From positions 34,831 through 98,830 of IMG/VR virus record IMGVR_UViG_3300021401_000003: 64,000 bases of DNA. One strand, written 5' to 3'. The notes under the pieces were generated by a model. That model searched no databases. It was not told the origin of the DNA and saw nothing but the letters and a program-made list of their open reading frames with translations. Source of the stretch: a virus. The translations under genes and the position numbers were made by a program. Shown in pieces: positions 9,254 to 17,357 of this stretch (positions are counted from its first letter, which is position 1; every line of letters starts with the position of its first letter).

Positions 9254-9880
9254 ATGTATTATTACGCTTCTGAACTAACAGGATTTGCAATGCCGGGTGT
9301 ATCGTTGAACGCCAACGACGCGCTTGGGCAAACTGGAAGCTTGCCGTCGCTTACCAATTCCGGGGTGGGAGAAATCTATGGAATCTTCATCAGCACGGGG
9401 TTCCCGTCCATTGGATTGATTCCTCATATCCCAAGCGGGGTAAAGCCTTCCGTTTCGGCCAATGTTTACTACCCACAGGTTCCGCCATTTGAAACTGGGG
9501 CAGTTGCTCTCTACTTTTTTATCATGGGGATTACCGGGCTTCCTTCTTGGTTGGCTCCGGGCGGATATGCCGACCTGACTCATCCGTTACTTTCGGGAAC
9601 TGGAAACACCAGTTTGAACTGTGAAGTCCTAACGAACGGGCAAGTCAAATATGCCGGGACAAGCGGCTACTTGCGCCCAAGCGGATATTTGCTCCATAAG
9701 GAAGTTTACGCCCTCCTGCCGAATTATGCCCTGCCCGACATTGGGATTACTGGGGCTACCGGGGTCAATTATCCAACTAGCGTAGGTGGAGTATATCCTG
9801 CTATGTTGCAGGACAACATCCTGAGTATCAATGTCGAAATGACATGGTGGGCCGATTCGGGTGACGCCATCAACTGTTAA
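9254..9880 (+). CDS. Virion surface protein, paralogue B
   Basis: 208 residues, unrecognised family, homologous to both ends of the next gene product. Shared features are the N-terminal GxGxIYGIF-type strand, the ANVYYPQVPPF segment, and the C-terminal LPNYALP...VYPAM...NVEMTWWADSGDAINC block. It starts 2 bases after paralogue A with AGGAGG overlapping the end of that gene as ribosome binding site. Acidic-aromatic C terminus, no signal peptide and no enzyme motif. Most likely interacts with paralogue A in the particle because the two genes travel together in both copies. Confidence 0.6.
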   Translation: MYYYASELTGFAMPGVSLNANDALGQTGSLPSLTNSGVGEIYGIFISTGFPSIGLIPHIPSGVKPSVSANVYYPQVPPFETGAVALYFFIMGITGLPSWLAPGGYADLTHPLLSGTGNTSLNCEVLTNGQVKYAGTSGYLRPSGYLLHKEVYALLPNYALPDIGITGATGVNYPTSVGGVYPAMLQDNILSINVEMTWWADSGDAINC

Positions 9881-9889
9881 AATGCAAAA

Positions 9890-10972
9890 ATGCCTATTTA
9901 CAATGAGCCTGTCGGAATCCCGTTCTCAGGTGTCCCGTTAAATCCAGACATAACGGGTTCGTTGGATACTGGCGTTTACCCGCACGGCTTCGGACAAGTT
10001 TTTGGAATCTACTGGAATCAAATAGCCTATCCTTCCGTCGCCTTGGCGAAGCACTCCCTTGATAGTCTGTCCCCACCCGGAGAAAGCGGGGATGTTTATT
10101 GGCCAGCCCCGTGTCCATTTGGGCAAAAAGTCATTCTTGGATTCAATCAAATTGAATACTACGACCCTGTATTGGGTGTGTATCTCTACGATGAGTCGGG
10201 GGTGTTGAGGCAGAATAACCAACCAGTCGTTGACTTCAATTTCTCCTCAATCTTGCCCATGCCGTCTGTAACCGGGCAAACACTGGGTTCAAACAACGGG
10301 TATTTTCTAACTACAGCTAGAGTCGGGAGAACCGGGGACGGAAGCTGGTCTAACTTCGCCTCTTTATCCATAGCCTCACCCAACTTCACGGGATATATCG
10401 CTTACAAAAGTGGAACGGGGATGCAGGCATTTGATGGCGGCGGGAACTTTGGAGATTATACTGACAGCGGGGTGCTGAAAATCAAAATTGAGAACTCAAC
10501 CCTCTACTTCAAGCCATTTACCCCCATGCTTTACCATGACGAAGTTCCACATGGAACAGGACTTGTCCCTTGTTGGAGGGTGACCGGACTTTTCGAGACA
10601 TTGGCCGATATGACGGGAGATTTCAACAGAAGAATCTCTTTTACCCAACCGGGGAATCAATATTGTGTTTTCTTTTCCGGTTACGATGGCTCAACGCCTT
10701 TGTTTATAACCTACTTAAATGGAGGGTCTGGAATCGGGTATTTCAATGCCCAGCCCGTGATTCCGGCGTTCCAGCCACCCGAAGCCGTCCTTTTACACGT
10801 TGAAAACTCGGGGCTTTTGCCCAACTATGGACAGCCGACAAGCGATACTTTTCCTGAATACGCGATTGTCAGGGGCGGATATTATCCAGCCATGCCGGTG
10901 TCGGTTGGTGTAAATATTTACATGACGATGGCGTGGGAAGCGGATTGCAGCGATGCGGAGAATTGCAGATAA
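9890..10972 (+). CDS. Virion surface protein, paralogue B' with inserted domain
   Basis: 360 residues, a second copy of the preceding gene with about 150 extra residues in the middle. The N terminus (GFGQVFGIYW, SGDVYWPAPCPF) and the C terminus (LLPNYGQP, RGGYYPAM, AWEADCSDAENC) align with paralogue B. The inserted segment, from about residue 105 to 260, carries aromatic beta strands such as YFKPFTPMLYHDE and QYCVFFSGYDG and looks like an independent beta domain. The TAA stop overlaps the ATG of paralogue A'. Function unknown; the insert could be a binding domain added to a structural base. Confidence 0.6.
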   Translation: MPIYNEPVGIPFSGVPLNPDITGSLDTGVYPHGFGQVFGIYWNQIAYPSVALAKHSLDSLSPPGESGDVYWPAPCPFGQKVILGFNQIEYYDPVLGVYLYDESGVLRQNNQPVVDFNFSSILPMPSVTGQTLGSNNGYFLTTARVGRTGDGSWSNFASLSIASPNFTGYIAYKSGTGMQAFDGGGNFGDYTDSGVLKIKIENSTLYFKPFTPMLYHDEVPHGTGLVPCWRVTGLFETLADMTGDFNRRISFTQPGNQYCVFFSGYDGSTPLFITYLNGGSGIGYFNAQPVIPAFQPPEAVLLHVENSGLLPNYGQPTSDTFPEYAIVRGGYYPAMPVSVGVNIYMTMAWEADCSDAENCR

Positions 10973-12546
10973 TGATTACAAAGGCTAAACTTAACCTCAA
11001 GGGCCAATACAGGATAAAGGTCTTCGGTTCCGGGGACGTTCTGAAGTCGGATACAGATTTCATTGATAATCTGATTACCGATTCGGGAATCCTGTTCCCA
11101 TTCGACATGGCCTTCGCTGACACGTTTCGTTATCTCAATCTCGGAACAAGCACGACCCCGCCCTCCAATAGCGACACGGGGGTTTTCAGCCCTATTTCAG
11201 AATATTCGTATTTGGGAGCTTACGCAGCAGTTACAGCCGGAATATCCAATCCAGCAAGCCCAATGCAGATTCCCGATGACGCCTCTTATTCGCCCGAAGG
11301 CTGTGGAACTACATACCAGTTTGACTCAATTTCTCTATTCAGGACGTGGAGGGTTCCGTCCGGCGTTGGTTCGGCTACCGATGGAAATATCATTACCGAG
11401 TTTGCGGTTTCCCCCTCTGCTCCAATCGAGCTTGGAATCGCTACTTCTGGATATGCCGATACCATTCCTTTTACCGTAAAGCCAGAGCATTCTTTGGCGT
11501 TTTCGAGAACTACTGGCAGAGTCGTATTGGACGCGGGAGACTATGCTTTGGTGACTTACCGACTCAACGTGTATCCTTCCACCGGAGCGGCCCCTATCAG
11601 CGTCAACTTGAATACTGCTGGATTCGACCACGGGGCTTCCGATACATGCACGGGATGGTTGGGTCAGTTGACGGGGGTTCAGGGCATCGTTCATGCCGGA
11701 ATCAAGGTTATCTCTGGCCCAATTCCGGTGGACACATCAACAGAACTTTCCACTCATTTTGTTCCACAAAGCCCTCATTACGGAAACAATTACTTCGGGG
11801 TGAGTTATACTCCCAGAGTTGGGGCATTGCTTGAGCCTTCCCATTCGACTTTGAATGATGCTTTTGACTATGTTGCGTATTCGTCGAACGACCTTACTCA
11901 ATTTGTGGCCACTCCCAGCGGCGGGCATATTGACCCGGCTATTCAAAGCCGTTTCTTTCCGTTTAACCCTGCTGGAATTAAGACAAGTGGAATTTGCGGG
12001 TATATCTACAACGTCCTTGGTCAATCGTCGCCAGTTCTCCCGAATAATATCCGCATAGGGTCTTCGCCCTCGGTTGTAGGGTATTCGGTTGCCCCAAACC
12101 AGTCCACGGATTTCCCTTCTTCTACCGACATTACGGTTGCGGCGAGTCCGGTGCCTTCTACCACAAACATTTTCAATGCTTCTCTGAACTTCGGCGTTGT
12201 CAATCGAGTTTATGGCTCGGATACTCAGTCACGCGCCCTGAATTTCACTTGGCTGGCCGGGGTTACAATTCCGGGCAGTCCAGATTTCATATCCTCCGTG
12301 GTAATTGCCCATCCAGACATTTACCCGCCTTCTCCAAGTCCGTCAGTCAGGAATACCCCGGCTACATTGTTCCCAGTGTTTGAAATGATGCTGAACACTA
12401 TTGACGGAAGATGTATTCCTCCGTTGGTCGTAGATGGTTCCGCTACGGGATTCAATCAGTGGGCCGACGATACGGCGATAAAGCTGTTCTTCGATGGGAC
12501 GCACAACTTGGGTCTAAGCTTTAACATAAGCTGGTCGAGGGTTTAA
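10972..12546 (+). CDS. Virion surface protein, paralogue A'
   Basis: 524 residues from the ATG at 10972, which overlaps the upstream stop (TAATG). A start 39 bases earlier is possible but would overlap the previous gene and adds no conserved sequence. Homologous to the product of 7576-9252 along most of its length: DFIDNLITDSGI, FADTFRYLNLG, RTWRVP, ALVTYRLNVY and GALLEPS. Beta-rich, low in Lys and Cys, no catalytic motif. It closes the A-B-B'-A' block; the next gene begins after a further promoter-like element. Confidence 0.6.
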   Translation: MITKAKLNLKGQYRIKVFGSGDVLKSDTDFIDNLITDSGILFPFDMAFADTFRYLNLGTSTTPPSNSDTGVFSPISEYSYLGAYAAVTAGISNPASPMQIPDDASYSPEGCGTTYQFDSISLFRTWRVPSGVGSATDGNIITEFAVSPSAPIELGIATSGYADTIPFTVKPEHSLAFSRTTGRVVLDAGDYALVTYRLNVYPSTGAAPISVNLNTAGFDHGASDTCTGWLGQLTGVQGIVHAGIKVISGPIPVDTSTELSTHFVPQSPHYGNNYFGVSYTPRVGALLEPSHSTLNDAFDYVAYSSNDLTQFVATPSGGHIDPAIQSRFFPFNPAGIKTSGICGYIYNVLGQSSPVLPNNIRIGSSPSVVGYSVAPNQSTDFPSSTDITVAASPVPSTTNIFNASLNFGVVNRVYGSDTQSRALNFTWLAGVTIPGSPDFISSVVIAHPDIYPPSPSPSVRNTPATLFPVFEMMLNTIDGRCIPPLVVDGSATGFNQWADDTAIKLFFDGTHNLGLSFNISWSRV

Positions 12547-12560
12547 GTGTAATTCATAGT
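12543..12560 (+). promoter_or_regulatory. Putative promoter abutting the start at 12561
   Basis: GTGTAATTCATAGT immediately precedes the ATG at 12561. It matches the elements at 7561 and 18852 in both sequence (GTGTAA...ATAGT) and distance (14-15 bases from the first G to the ATG). It overlaps the stop of the upstream gene. Confidence 0.45.
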
Positions 12561-13112
12561 ATGCAGACCGTCGCTGATACCATCAAAAAAGCCCTAGAAA
12601 CGAAAGCCGATGAACAGGTTTACGTGGATGGCATTGGTGGCAAGACAACCAAGAAGCCTGATACCAAATGGCGTAGTTTGGATTGGGTTAAGGAATTTCC
12701 GGGCATGGCCCCAAAAACCACGGAATCCAAACCCAAGAATGTCGAGAAGAAATTCGCAGAAAAGCAGAAAGAGCAGAGCGTTCAGACCCCTCAAAAGCCG
12801 GGGGGCGGTATGCCGGTGGCTACAGCGGAACCGGAACATTACGTGGATTTAACCAAGTATGGCAACTCCGACTTCTACATTGATGAATACCCCGGTTTAG
12901 GCGGGTTTGCGAAAGCGGAAGAAATCACGCACTACGATGGACTCTACCAAGACGAGGCTACTAAACAGACCAAGCCAAAAAATGTCCCCAAAAAGTTCAA
13001 GTATAAGCTGGGAGAGCGTAAGAATTACACAAATCAATACCGTGTCCTGATTGAAGCTCCAATGAAGCTTTACAAGGATTTTATGGTCGCAAAAGCAGTA
13101 GTTACCGTGTAA
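12561..13112 (+). CDS. Small Lys/Pro-rich protein of the head operon, function unknown
   Basis: 183 residues, not recognised. Strongly charged: the middle (residues 50-85) is Lys/Glu/Gln/Pro-rich and probably disordered. The motif KPKNVxKKF occurs twice, at 57-65 and 138-146, each after a Thr/Lys stretch, suggesting an internal duplication or two binding sites for the same partner. A short folded segment (YVDLTKYGNSDFYIDEY) lies between them. Its place just before the protease-scaffold gene suggests a role in head assembly, for example a minor scaffold or core protein. No Shine-Dalgarno sequence; the start follows a promoter-like element directly. Confidence 0.55.
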   Translation: MQTVADTIKKALETKADEQVYVDGIGGKTTKKPDTKWRSLDWVKEFPGMAPKTTESKPKNVEKKFAEKQKEQSVQTPQKPGGGMPVATAEPEHYVDLTKYGNSDFYIDEYPGLGGFAKAEEITHYDGLYQDEATKQTKPKNVPKKFKYKLGERKNYTNQYRVLIEAPMKLYKDFMVAKAVVTV

Positions 13113-13118
13113 TAGATG
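13107..13118 (+). promoter_or_regulatory. Weak candidate GTGTAATAGA element
   Basis: GTGTAATAGATGG overlaps the Val-stop codons of the upstream gene, so part of the match may be coding. It resembles the 2268 element (GTGTAATATATGG). It is followed by GGGGAG, a good ribosome binding site for the ATG at 13126. Confidence 0.25.
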
Positions 13119-13125
13119 GGGAGAT

Positions 13126-14787
13126 ATGGAATTTAAGTTCAAAACGTGCTTTAGCTCGACAGTAAAACCACTTGTCACCGAAGAAAGGGATAAATACCTT
13201 TCGCTCGCAAGCATTTCCAATCTTAGCTCCTTCATCCCGAACATTGATACGGCCAGAAACATTGATTTATTGCCAGCCGCCTTCAATGCCTGCGTAATCA
13301 ACCGAGTCAATCTAAACGGGGACATCGTTGATACCGCTACAGCGATGGACATGGCCGACTATTTCATCAACAAGCCGATTGACGTAGAGCATAACAGGCA
13401 GCACCTTATCGGCGTTATTTTGACGGTTGGATTCAGCAAATTTGGAACGGACGAACCGCTTTCCCGCGCAGAAGCCAGCCAGATGACTACTCCGTTCAAC
13501 CTTACTTTGGGGTGCGTATTCTGGAAGGTCGTAAACCCTGAATTGACTGACAGGATTGAGGAATCCAATGACCCATCAAGCCCGTATTACTTGACTGTTT
13601 CTGCAAGTTGGGAACTTGGTTTTAGTGAATTTGATGTAGCCGTAGCTTCTGCGGGTGGTAAGAATTTGGAAGACTGCGCGATTGTTTCCGACGCTAAATC
13701 CATCTCCGTGATTGAGAAGTATCTCAAGTGTAATGGTGGGACAGGCAAGCTCCAAGACGGAAAACTTATATATCGTAAAGTGGTTGGGCAGGTTGTTCCT
13801 TTGGGTGTTGGTATTACTGGAAACCCAGCCGCAGATGTTGTAGGAATCGCTGTAAATACGGCCACTCCATCGAAGGATATTACCATTTGTGATTCTGCGG
13901 AATCGCACGGGCACAGCATAGATAAATGCAGTTGCGGTAAAATCATTCGTCAATGCAGATGTTCTTTCGCTGGCAAGCCAGTCAACGTTATTGAAAACGG
14001 TTGTAAAGATTGCCAAGAAAGTTCAAAAAAGATTTCACAATCATCGAATTTGGTTGTAAATACAGATAGCAAGAAACTTATGAAGCTCAATTCTCTGTCA
14101 GACATTAACGAAACGAACTGGAAGGAGCTTACTGCTTCTGTCGTTACCGAGTTCGTCGCTCAGGAAATGAAGAAGGCGAACGAGCAATTCATTGCTGACA
14201 AGAACAAGGATGCGGAAAACTTGAAGGCGTCCCAAGCGGCACAAAAGCAGCTTGAAGCCGACCACGCAACCATGAAGGCTTCTCTGGAACTCGTTCAGAC
14301 CGAACTCGGAACTCTCAAGACTGAGAAGACCGAAAGGGAAAAGGTTGACAAGTTCAATCACCGCATGAGCGACATCCACGCGTCTTACACTCTGTCGGAT
14401 GACGTTTCCAAGGTTATCGCCTCCCAAATCAAGGACTTGGGCACAGCCGACGAAGCTTTCGCAAAGTATAAGGAAAGCATGGCCGTTTTCTTGACCCCGT
14501 TCAAGAAGAAGACCGAGGCTGAAATCGCCGCCGAAGCTAAGGCTTCCGCCGATGCCAAAATCGCCTTGGAAGCTAAGGCCACAGCCGATGCCGCAACTGC
14601 CGAAGCGAAGAAACTTTCCGAAGCCCAAGCTCAAAAGGTCATTGATGACGCAATCGAGAAGGGCAAGAAGGACAAGGGCGGTCTGCCGAACACAGCAGCA
14701 GGGCAGAAGCCGACTCTGATTGAGAAATACGCCGTAGCGTTCTCTCTCGAAGAAGGATTTGAATTCCGCAACACCAGCAGGAGATAA
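13126..14787 (+). CDS. Prohead protease fused to a scaffold domain
   Basis: 553 residues in two parts. Residues 1-250 look like a phage head maturation protease: IDVEHN with putative catalytic His89, TVSASWELGF with candidate Ser159 or Ser161, and a later GNPAADVVGIAV strand. Residues 255-300 hold a Cys/His cluster (CSCGK, QCRC, CKDC at 268-296) that could bind zinc. Residues 320-553 are helical, charged and Ala/Lys/Glu-rich, as in scaffolding proteins. The protease would cleave and clear the scaffold during capsid maturation. Met319 (ATG at 14080) could be an internal start giving free scaffold, as known for lambda C/Nu3, but its ribosome binding site is weak. Upstream GGGGAG supports the start at 13126. 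The major capsid gene follows two genes later. Confidence 0.75.
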   Translation: MEFKFKTCFSSTVKPLVTEERDKYLSLASISNLSSFIPNIDTARNIDLLPAAFNACVINRVNLNGDIVDTATAMDMADYFINKPIDVEHNRQHLIGVILTVGFSKFGTDEPLSRAEASQMTTPFNLTLGCVFWKVVNPELTDRIEESNDPSSPYYLTVSASWELGFSEFDVAVASAGGKNLEDCAIVSDAKSISVIEKYLKCNGGTGKLQDGKLIYRKVVGQVVPLGVGITGNPAADVVGIAVNTATPSKDITICDSAESHGHSIDKCSCGKIIRQCRCSFAGKPVNVIENGCKDCQESSKKISQSSNLVVNTDSKKLMKLNSLSDINETNWKELTASVVTEFVAQEMKKANEQFIADKNKDAENLKASQAAQKQLEADHATMKASLELVQTELGTLKTEKTEREKVDKFNHRMSDIHASYTLSDDVSKVIASQIKDLGTADEAFAKYKESMAVFLTPFKKKTEAEIAAEAKASADAKIALEAKATADAATAEAKKLSEAQAQKVIDDAIEKGKKDKGGLPNTAAGQKPTLIEKYAVAFSLEEGFEFRNTSRR

Positions 14788-14795
14788 ATAAATTT

Positions 14796-15374
14796 ATGTC
14801 ACAGAAACTACTACAACTCAGAACTTACGACGAACGCGACGTTATCAACGTCTATGCTCTGTCCGGCTATGTAGCCGACACTACCACTGTCATCTACAGG
14901 GGGCTGGTAGTCAAGGTCGCCGGAAACGGCTGGATGGCCGACGCTCAGAACCCAATCGAATTCCTCGGTGGGCCAAGCGCGTTCCAGCCAAGCAACGTTG
15001 TCTCGCAGCGTTACGGTGTGGGGCCGAAGATGGTTCCGACCAACGCGGGCGATGTCGCCCTCGGTATGACGCTTTACGATATTCGTGAAACCGACGAAAA
15101 CGGCGAACTCTTGAAGTTCCGCCCGCGCAAGGCTGCTGAAATGGAAGCCTGCATCAGCGGTCAAGCTGTTCCGGTTGTTCGCAAGGGTATGTTCCATATC
15201 TCCGGTCTGACGACTGGAAATGGTATCACCGGCGCGATTACGGCTGGTTCCCAGCTTTATGTCGGAGCGAACGGAACTTTGAGTTCCCTCGCCTCTGGTG
15301 CTGCGGTTGGTATCGCTCTGGGAAGCACTGATTCCCACGGTGGAACCATCGTGTATTTCGATGTTGGTGTCTAA
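14796..15374 (+). CDS. Capsid decoration / stabilisation protein
   Basis: 192 residues, beta-rich, with no Cys-rich or charged linkers. The C-terminal half (GMFHISG, then ITAGSQLYVGANGTLSS, then VGIALGS and a final TIVYFDV) has the repeating turn-strand pattern of small capsid decoration proteins in which a region reading set-value, count, time-varying loops caps capsomers. It sits between the protease-scaffold and the major capsid gene, the usual place for a decoration protein. Codon use is strongly shifted to C-ending codons like the capsid gene, consistent with very high expression. GGAG 12 bases before the ATG is the likely ribosome binding site. The exact family was not confirmed. Confidence 0.6.
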   Translation: MSQKLLQLRTYDERDVINVYALSGYVADTTTVIYRGLVVKVAGNGWMADAQNPIEFLGGPSAFQPSNVVSQRYGVGPKMVPTNAGDVALGMTLYDIRETDENGELLKFRPRKAAEMEACISGQAVPVVRKGMFHISGLTTGNGITGAITAGSQLYVGANGTLSSLASGAAVGIALGSTDSHGGTIVYFDVGV

Positions 15375-15407
15375 TACGGTCACTAAATCACACAAGGACA
15401 AAAATTT

Positions 15408-16550
15408 ATGTCATTCATCAAACTAAAAGAAACGCCGGAACAAATCGAGCTTATCAAGGCTATGGGGTCTAAGAACCTCGGCATCTCCCGCGAGGCCACG
15501 GAAGCGGTTGCCGCGTTCCTTGGGCCTGTCATTAAGAAGGTCTTGATGACCCTCGGCACGTCTTCGGCCATTTACCGCGATGCGGAATTCGACGAAGATT
15601 CTGACCCGTCCCTGCCACTCGACTTGTTCTATGATGCTGCCGAAGGCTACATCACGACTTGGGCGCAGTCTCAGGCCGGTGGTCTTCCGACCAGCCAAGT
15701 CAACGGTGTCGCTGAACTGAAGTTCCAGACCTATCGCCTCGACAGCGCGGTCAGCTTCAACAAGCGTTACGCCCGCAAGAACCGCCTCGACGTTGTTTCC
15801 AAGGCTATCGAACGCTTGGTCAACGAAGTGCTTATCAAGCAGGAACGCAATGCGTGGTCTGTCATCTTGATGGCTCTCGCGCAAGCGTCCACGACTGTTC
15901 CGACTGGAAGCTCCAACACCCTGTCGCACACCATCGCGTCCGCGACTGGTGGGACATTCCTGTTGCAAGACTTGAACAAGCTGTTCACTCGCATCAAGAG
16001 AATCAACGAATCCTACGCGGCTATGACGCCGACGAGCGTGTTCTCCAACGGCCCGACGGACTTGTATGTCTCGCCGGAAATCAAGGAGCAAATCCGCGCC
16101 TTCGCCTTCAACCCTATCCGCACGGATGCGGCTGCGACGAACTCCAACTCCCAGTTCCTCACGGACAGTCAGCGTGAAGAAATCTGGCGCAACGGTGGTA
16201 TGCAGTCCATCTTCGGTGTCGTTATCAACGAACTCGTCGAATTGGGCTTGAGCCAGAAGTATAACACTCTGTTCGACCAGTTCACTGGTGGTCAGTCCGT
16301 CGCCGGTCACAGCACTGGCGCTTGGGCTGGAACCGCCTCCGACCAGATTGCGATTGCGATTGACAACTCCCGTGGGTCGTTCATTCGCCCAGTCTCTCGT
16401 CAGGCTGAATCCGGTGGAACGTTCTCCGTCCTCCCTGACGGTCAGTGGGATGGATACGGTGCCCGCGTCGAGAAGGTCGGCTTCTACGGCTTCGTCGAAG
16501 AAGGTCGCCTCTGTATTGATGCCCGTGCAATCACCGGTATCGTAGTCTAA
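15408..16550 (+). CDS. Major capsid protein
   Basis: 380 residues with the layout of an HK97-fold capsid subunit: helical N-terminal arm (residues 1-50), an E-loop-like region around 60-110 with FQTYRLDSAVSFNKRYARKN, a spine helix near 125-155 (RLVNEVLIKQERNAWSVIL), and a C-terminal A-domain with SPEIKEQIRAF and a terminal strand GYGARVEKVGFYGF. The coding sequence shows very strong C-ending codon preference. It has an AAGGA ribosome binding site and is followed directly by an intrinsic terminator. These are signs of the most abundant virion protein. It follows the protease and decoration genes. Confidence 0.88.
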   Translation: MSFIKLKETPEQIELIKAMGSKNLGISREATEAVAAFLGPVIKKVLMTLGTSSAIYRDAEFDEDSDPSLPLDLFYDAAEGYITTWAQSQAGGLPTSQVNGVAELKFQTYRLDSAVSFNKRYARKNRLDVVSKAIERLVNEVLIKQERNAWSVILMALAQASTTVPTGSSNTLSHTIASATGGTFLLQDLNKLFTRIKRINESYAAMTPTSVFSNGPTDLYVSPEIKEQIRAFAFNPIRTDAAATNSNSQFLTDSQREEIWRNGGMQSIFGVVINELVELGLSQKYNTLFDQFTGGQSVAGHSTGAWAGTASDQIAIAIDNSRGSFIRPVSRQAESGGTFSVLPDGQWDGYGARVEKVGFYGFVEEGRLCIDARAITGIVV

Positions 16551-16571
16551 CTCATAACCCCAAGTTTCAGA

Positions 16572-16607
16572 AAGAGGGGCGGGATTTCCCGCCTCTCTTT
16601 TTTTTTT
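16572..16607 (+). terminator. Intrinsic terminator after the major capsid gene
   Basis: AGAGGGGCGGGA, a short TT loop, then TCCCGCCTCTCT followed by at least nine T residues. The two arms form a GC-rich stem of about 12 base pairs with one mismatch. It ends 22 bases after the capsid stop codon. Confidence 0.9.
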
Positions 16608-16636
16608 GTTTTGGAGAGGGTTTTATTACAATAAAT

Positions 16637-16984
16637 ATGGCCGCTAAAAAGAAACTATCAGAATTGAAGCAGACGGACGGAAAAGTCGAAACCTTCCGCC
16701 CAACGACCCTCGAACAAGTTTGGGGAGAGTCGGGCAGAAGCAAATACGGAACCGACAGTCTGGAAGAATACGAATCCACCCTCAAGGGGATGAACAAGTC
16801 CGACTTACACGCCCATGCCCGCAAGCTGGGATTCCGCCCGGACGACAACTACGACCTTCTCCGACGCAAGTTGAAGCAGGAGTTTATTACCCACACGAAT
16901 GGCTTCAAGGCTCCTCTGGCCCCACCGAAGCCACCGACCAAGATTTCCCCTGCTGTTGCCAAAATCCTCGCCGAAGGGCGATAA
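16637..16984 (+). CDS. Small head protein with SAP-like helical motif
   Basis: 115 residues. Residues 55-85 (SDLHAHARKLGFRPDDNYD then LLRRKLKQEF) resemble a SAP or LEM-type helix-extended loop-helix, small folds that often bind DNA or act as docking modules in phage head proteins. The N terminus is Lys-rich; the C terminus is Pro/Lys-rich and probably extended. It follows the capsid terminator with a GGAGAGGG ribosome binding site 11-18 bases upstream. A role in capsid or DNA entry/exit is inferred only from its place between capsid and neck genes. Confidence 0.55.
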   Translation: MAAKKKLSELKQTDGKVETFRPTTLEQVWGESGRSKYGTDSLEEYESTLKGMNKSDLHAHARKLGFRPDDNYDLLRRKLKQEFITHTNGFKAPLAPPKPPTKISPAVAKILAEGR

Positions 16985-17004
16985 GCCCATCTCCTTTTAG
17001 GAGA

Positions 17005-17021
17005 ATAGTGTAATATCATGT
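17005..17021 (+). promoter_or_regulatory. Putative promoter GTGTAATAT before 17022
   Basis: ATAGTGTAATATCATGT precedes the ATG at 17022. The first G of GTGT is 14 bases before the start codon, the same distance as at 12547 and 18852. A small hairpin CTCCTTTTAGGAG lies just upstream at 16991-17003. A second ATG at 17018 is out of the main frame. Confidence 0.5.
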
Positions 17022-17357
17022 ATGGCTAACCGATATGATATTTGCATTGAACAAGGGTCGAACCTCAGTTTCCAAATCACCGTTGCTGACGCGACAGGTG
17101 CCCCTCTAAATCTTTCCGGTTACGCCGCATCCGGTCAAATTCGATATGGATATGGATGCACTGGAATGCTTGTTGCTTTAACCGTGGGAGTTGATAGCTC
17201 CTACGTCAGCGGACTTTTGAACGTCTCTCTGACCCCGGAACAGACTTCTGCGCTGCCGGTCACAAAAGCGGTTTACGATATTGAAGTGTCGCAAGGAGAC
17301 TCTACCTTCAAGGCGGTCAAAGGATACGCAGAAATCTATCCCGAGGTAACGCAATAA
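17022..17357 (+). CDS. Small beta-sandwich fibre-anchor type protein
   Basis: 111 residues in the pattern of a widespread small phage domain often found at the N terminus of baseplate or fibre proteins: YDICIEQGSNLSFQITV, a turn with PLNLSGYAASGQIRY, then LLNVSLTPEQTSALP and a final strand pair AVYDIEVSQG...GYAEIYPEV. It is an all-beta, Ig-like sandwich. Its stop overlaps the ATG of the following fibre gene (TAATG), so the two proteins probably work together as anchor and fibre. The specific attachment site on the virion is not known. Confidence 0.6.
   Translation: MANRYDICIEQGSNLSFQITVADATGAPLNLSGYAASGQIRYGYGCTGMLVALTVGVDSSYVSGLLNVSLTPEQTSALPVTKAVYDIEVSQGDSTFKAVKGYAEIYPEVTQ

Noticed and set aside
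16991-17003. Hairpin CTCCTTTTAGGAG as terminator
   Set aside because: Five-base-pair stem without a T-run. A similar sequence (TTCCTTTTAGGAA) before 22383 contains a ribosome binding site, so translation-related or chance origin is more likely.
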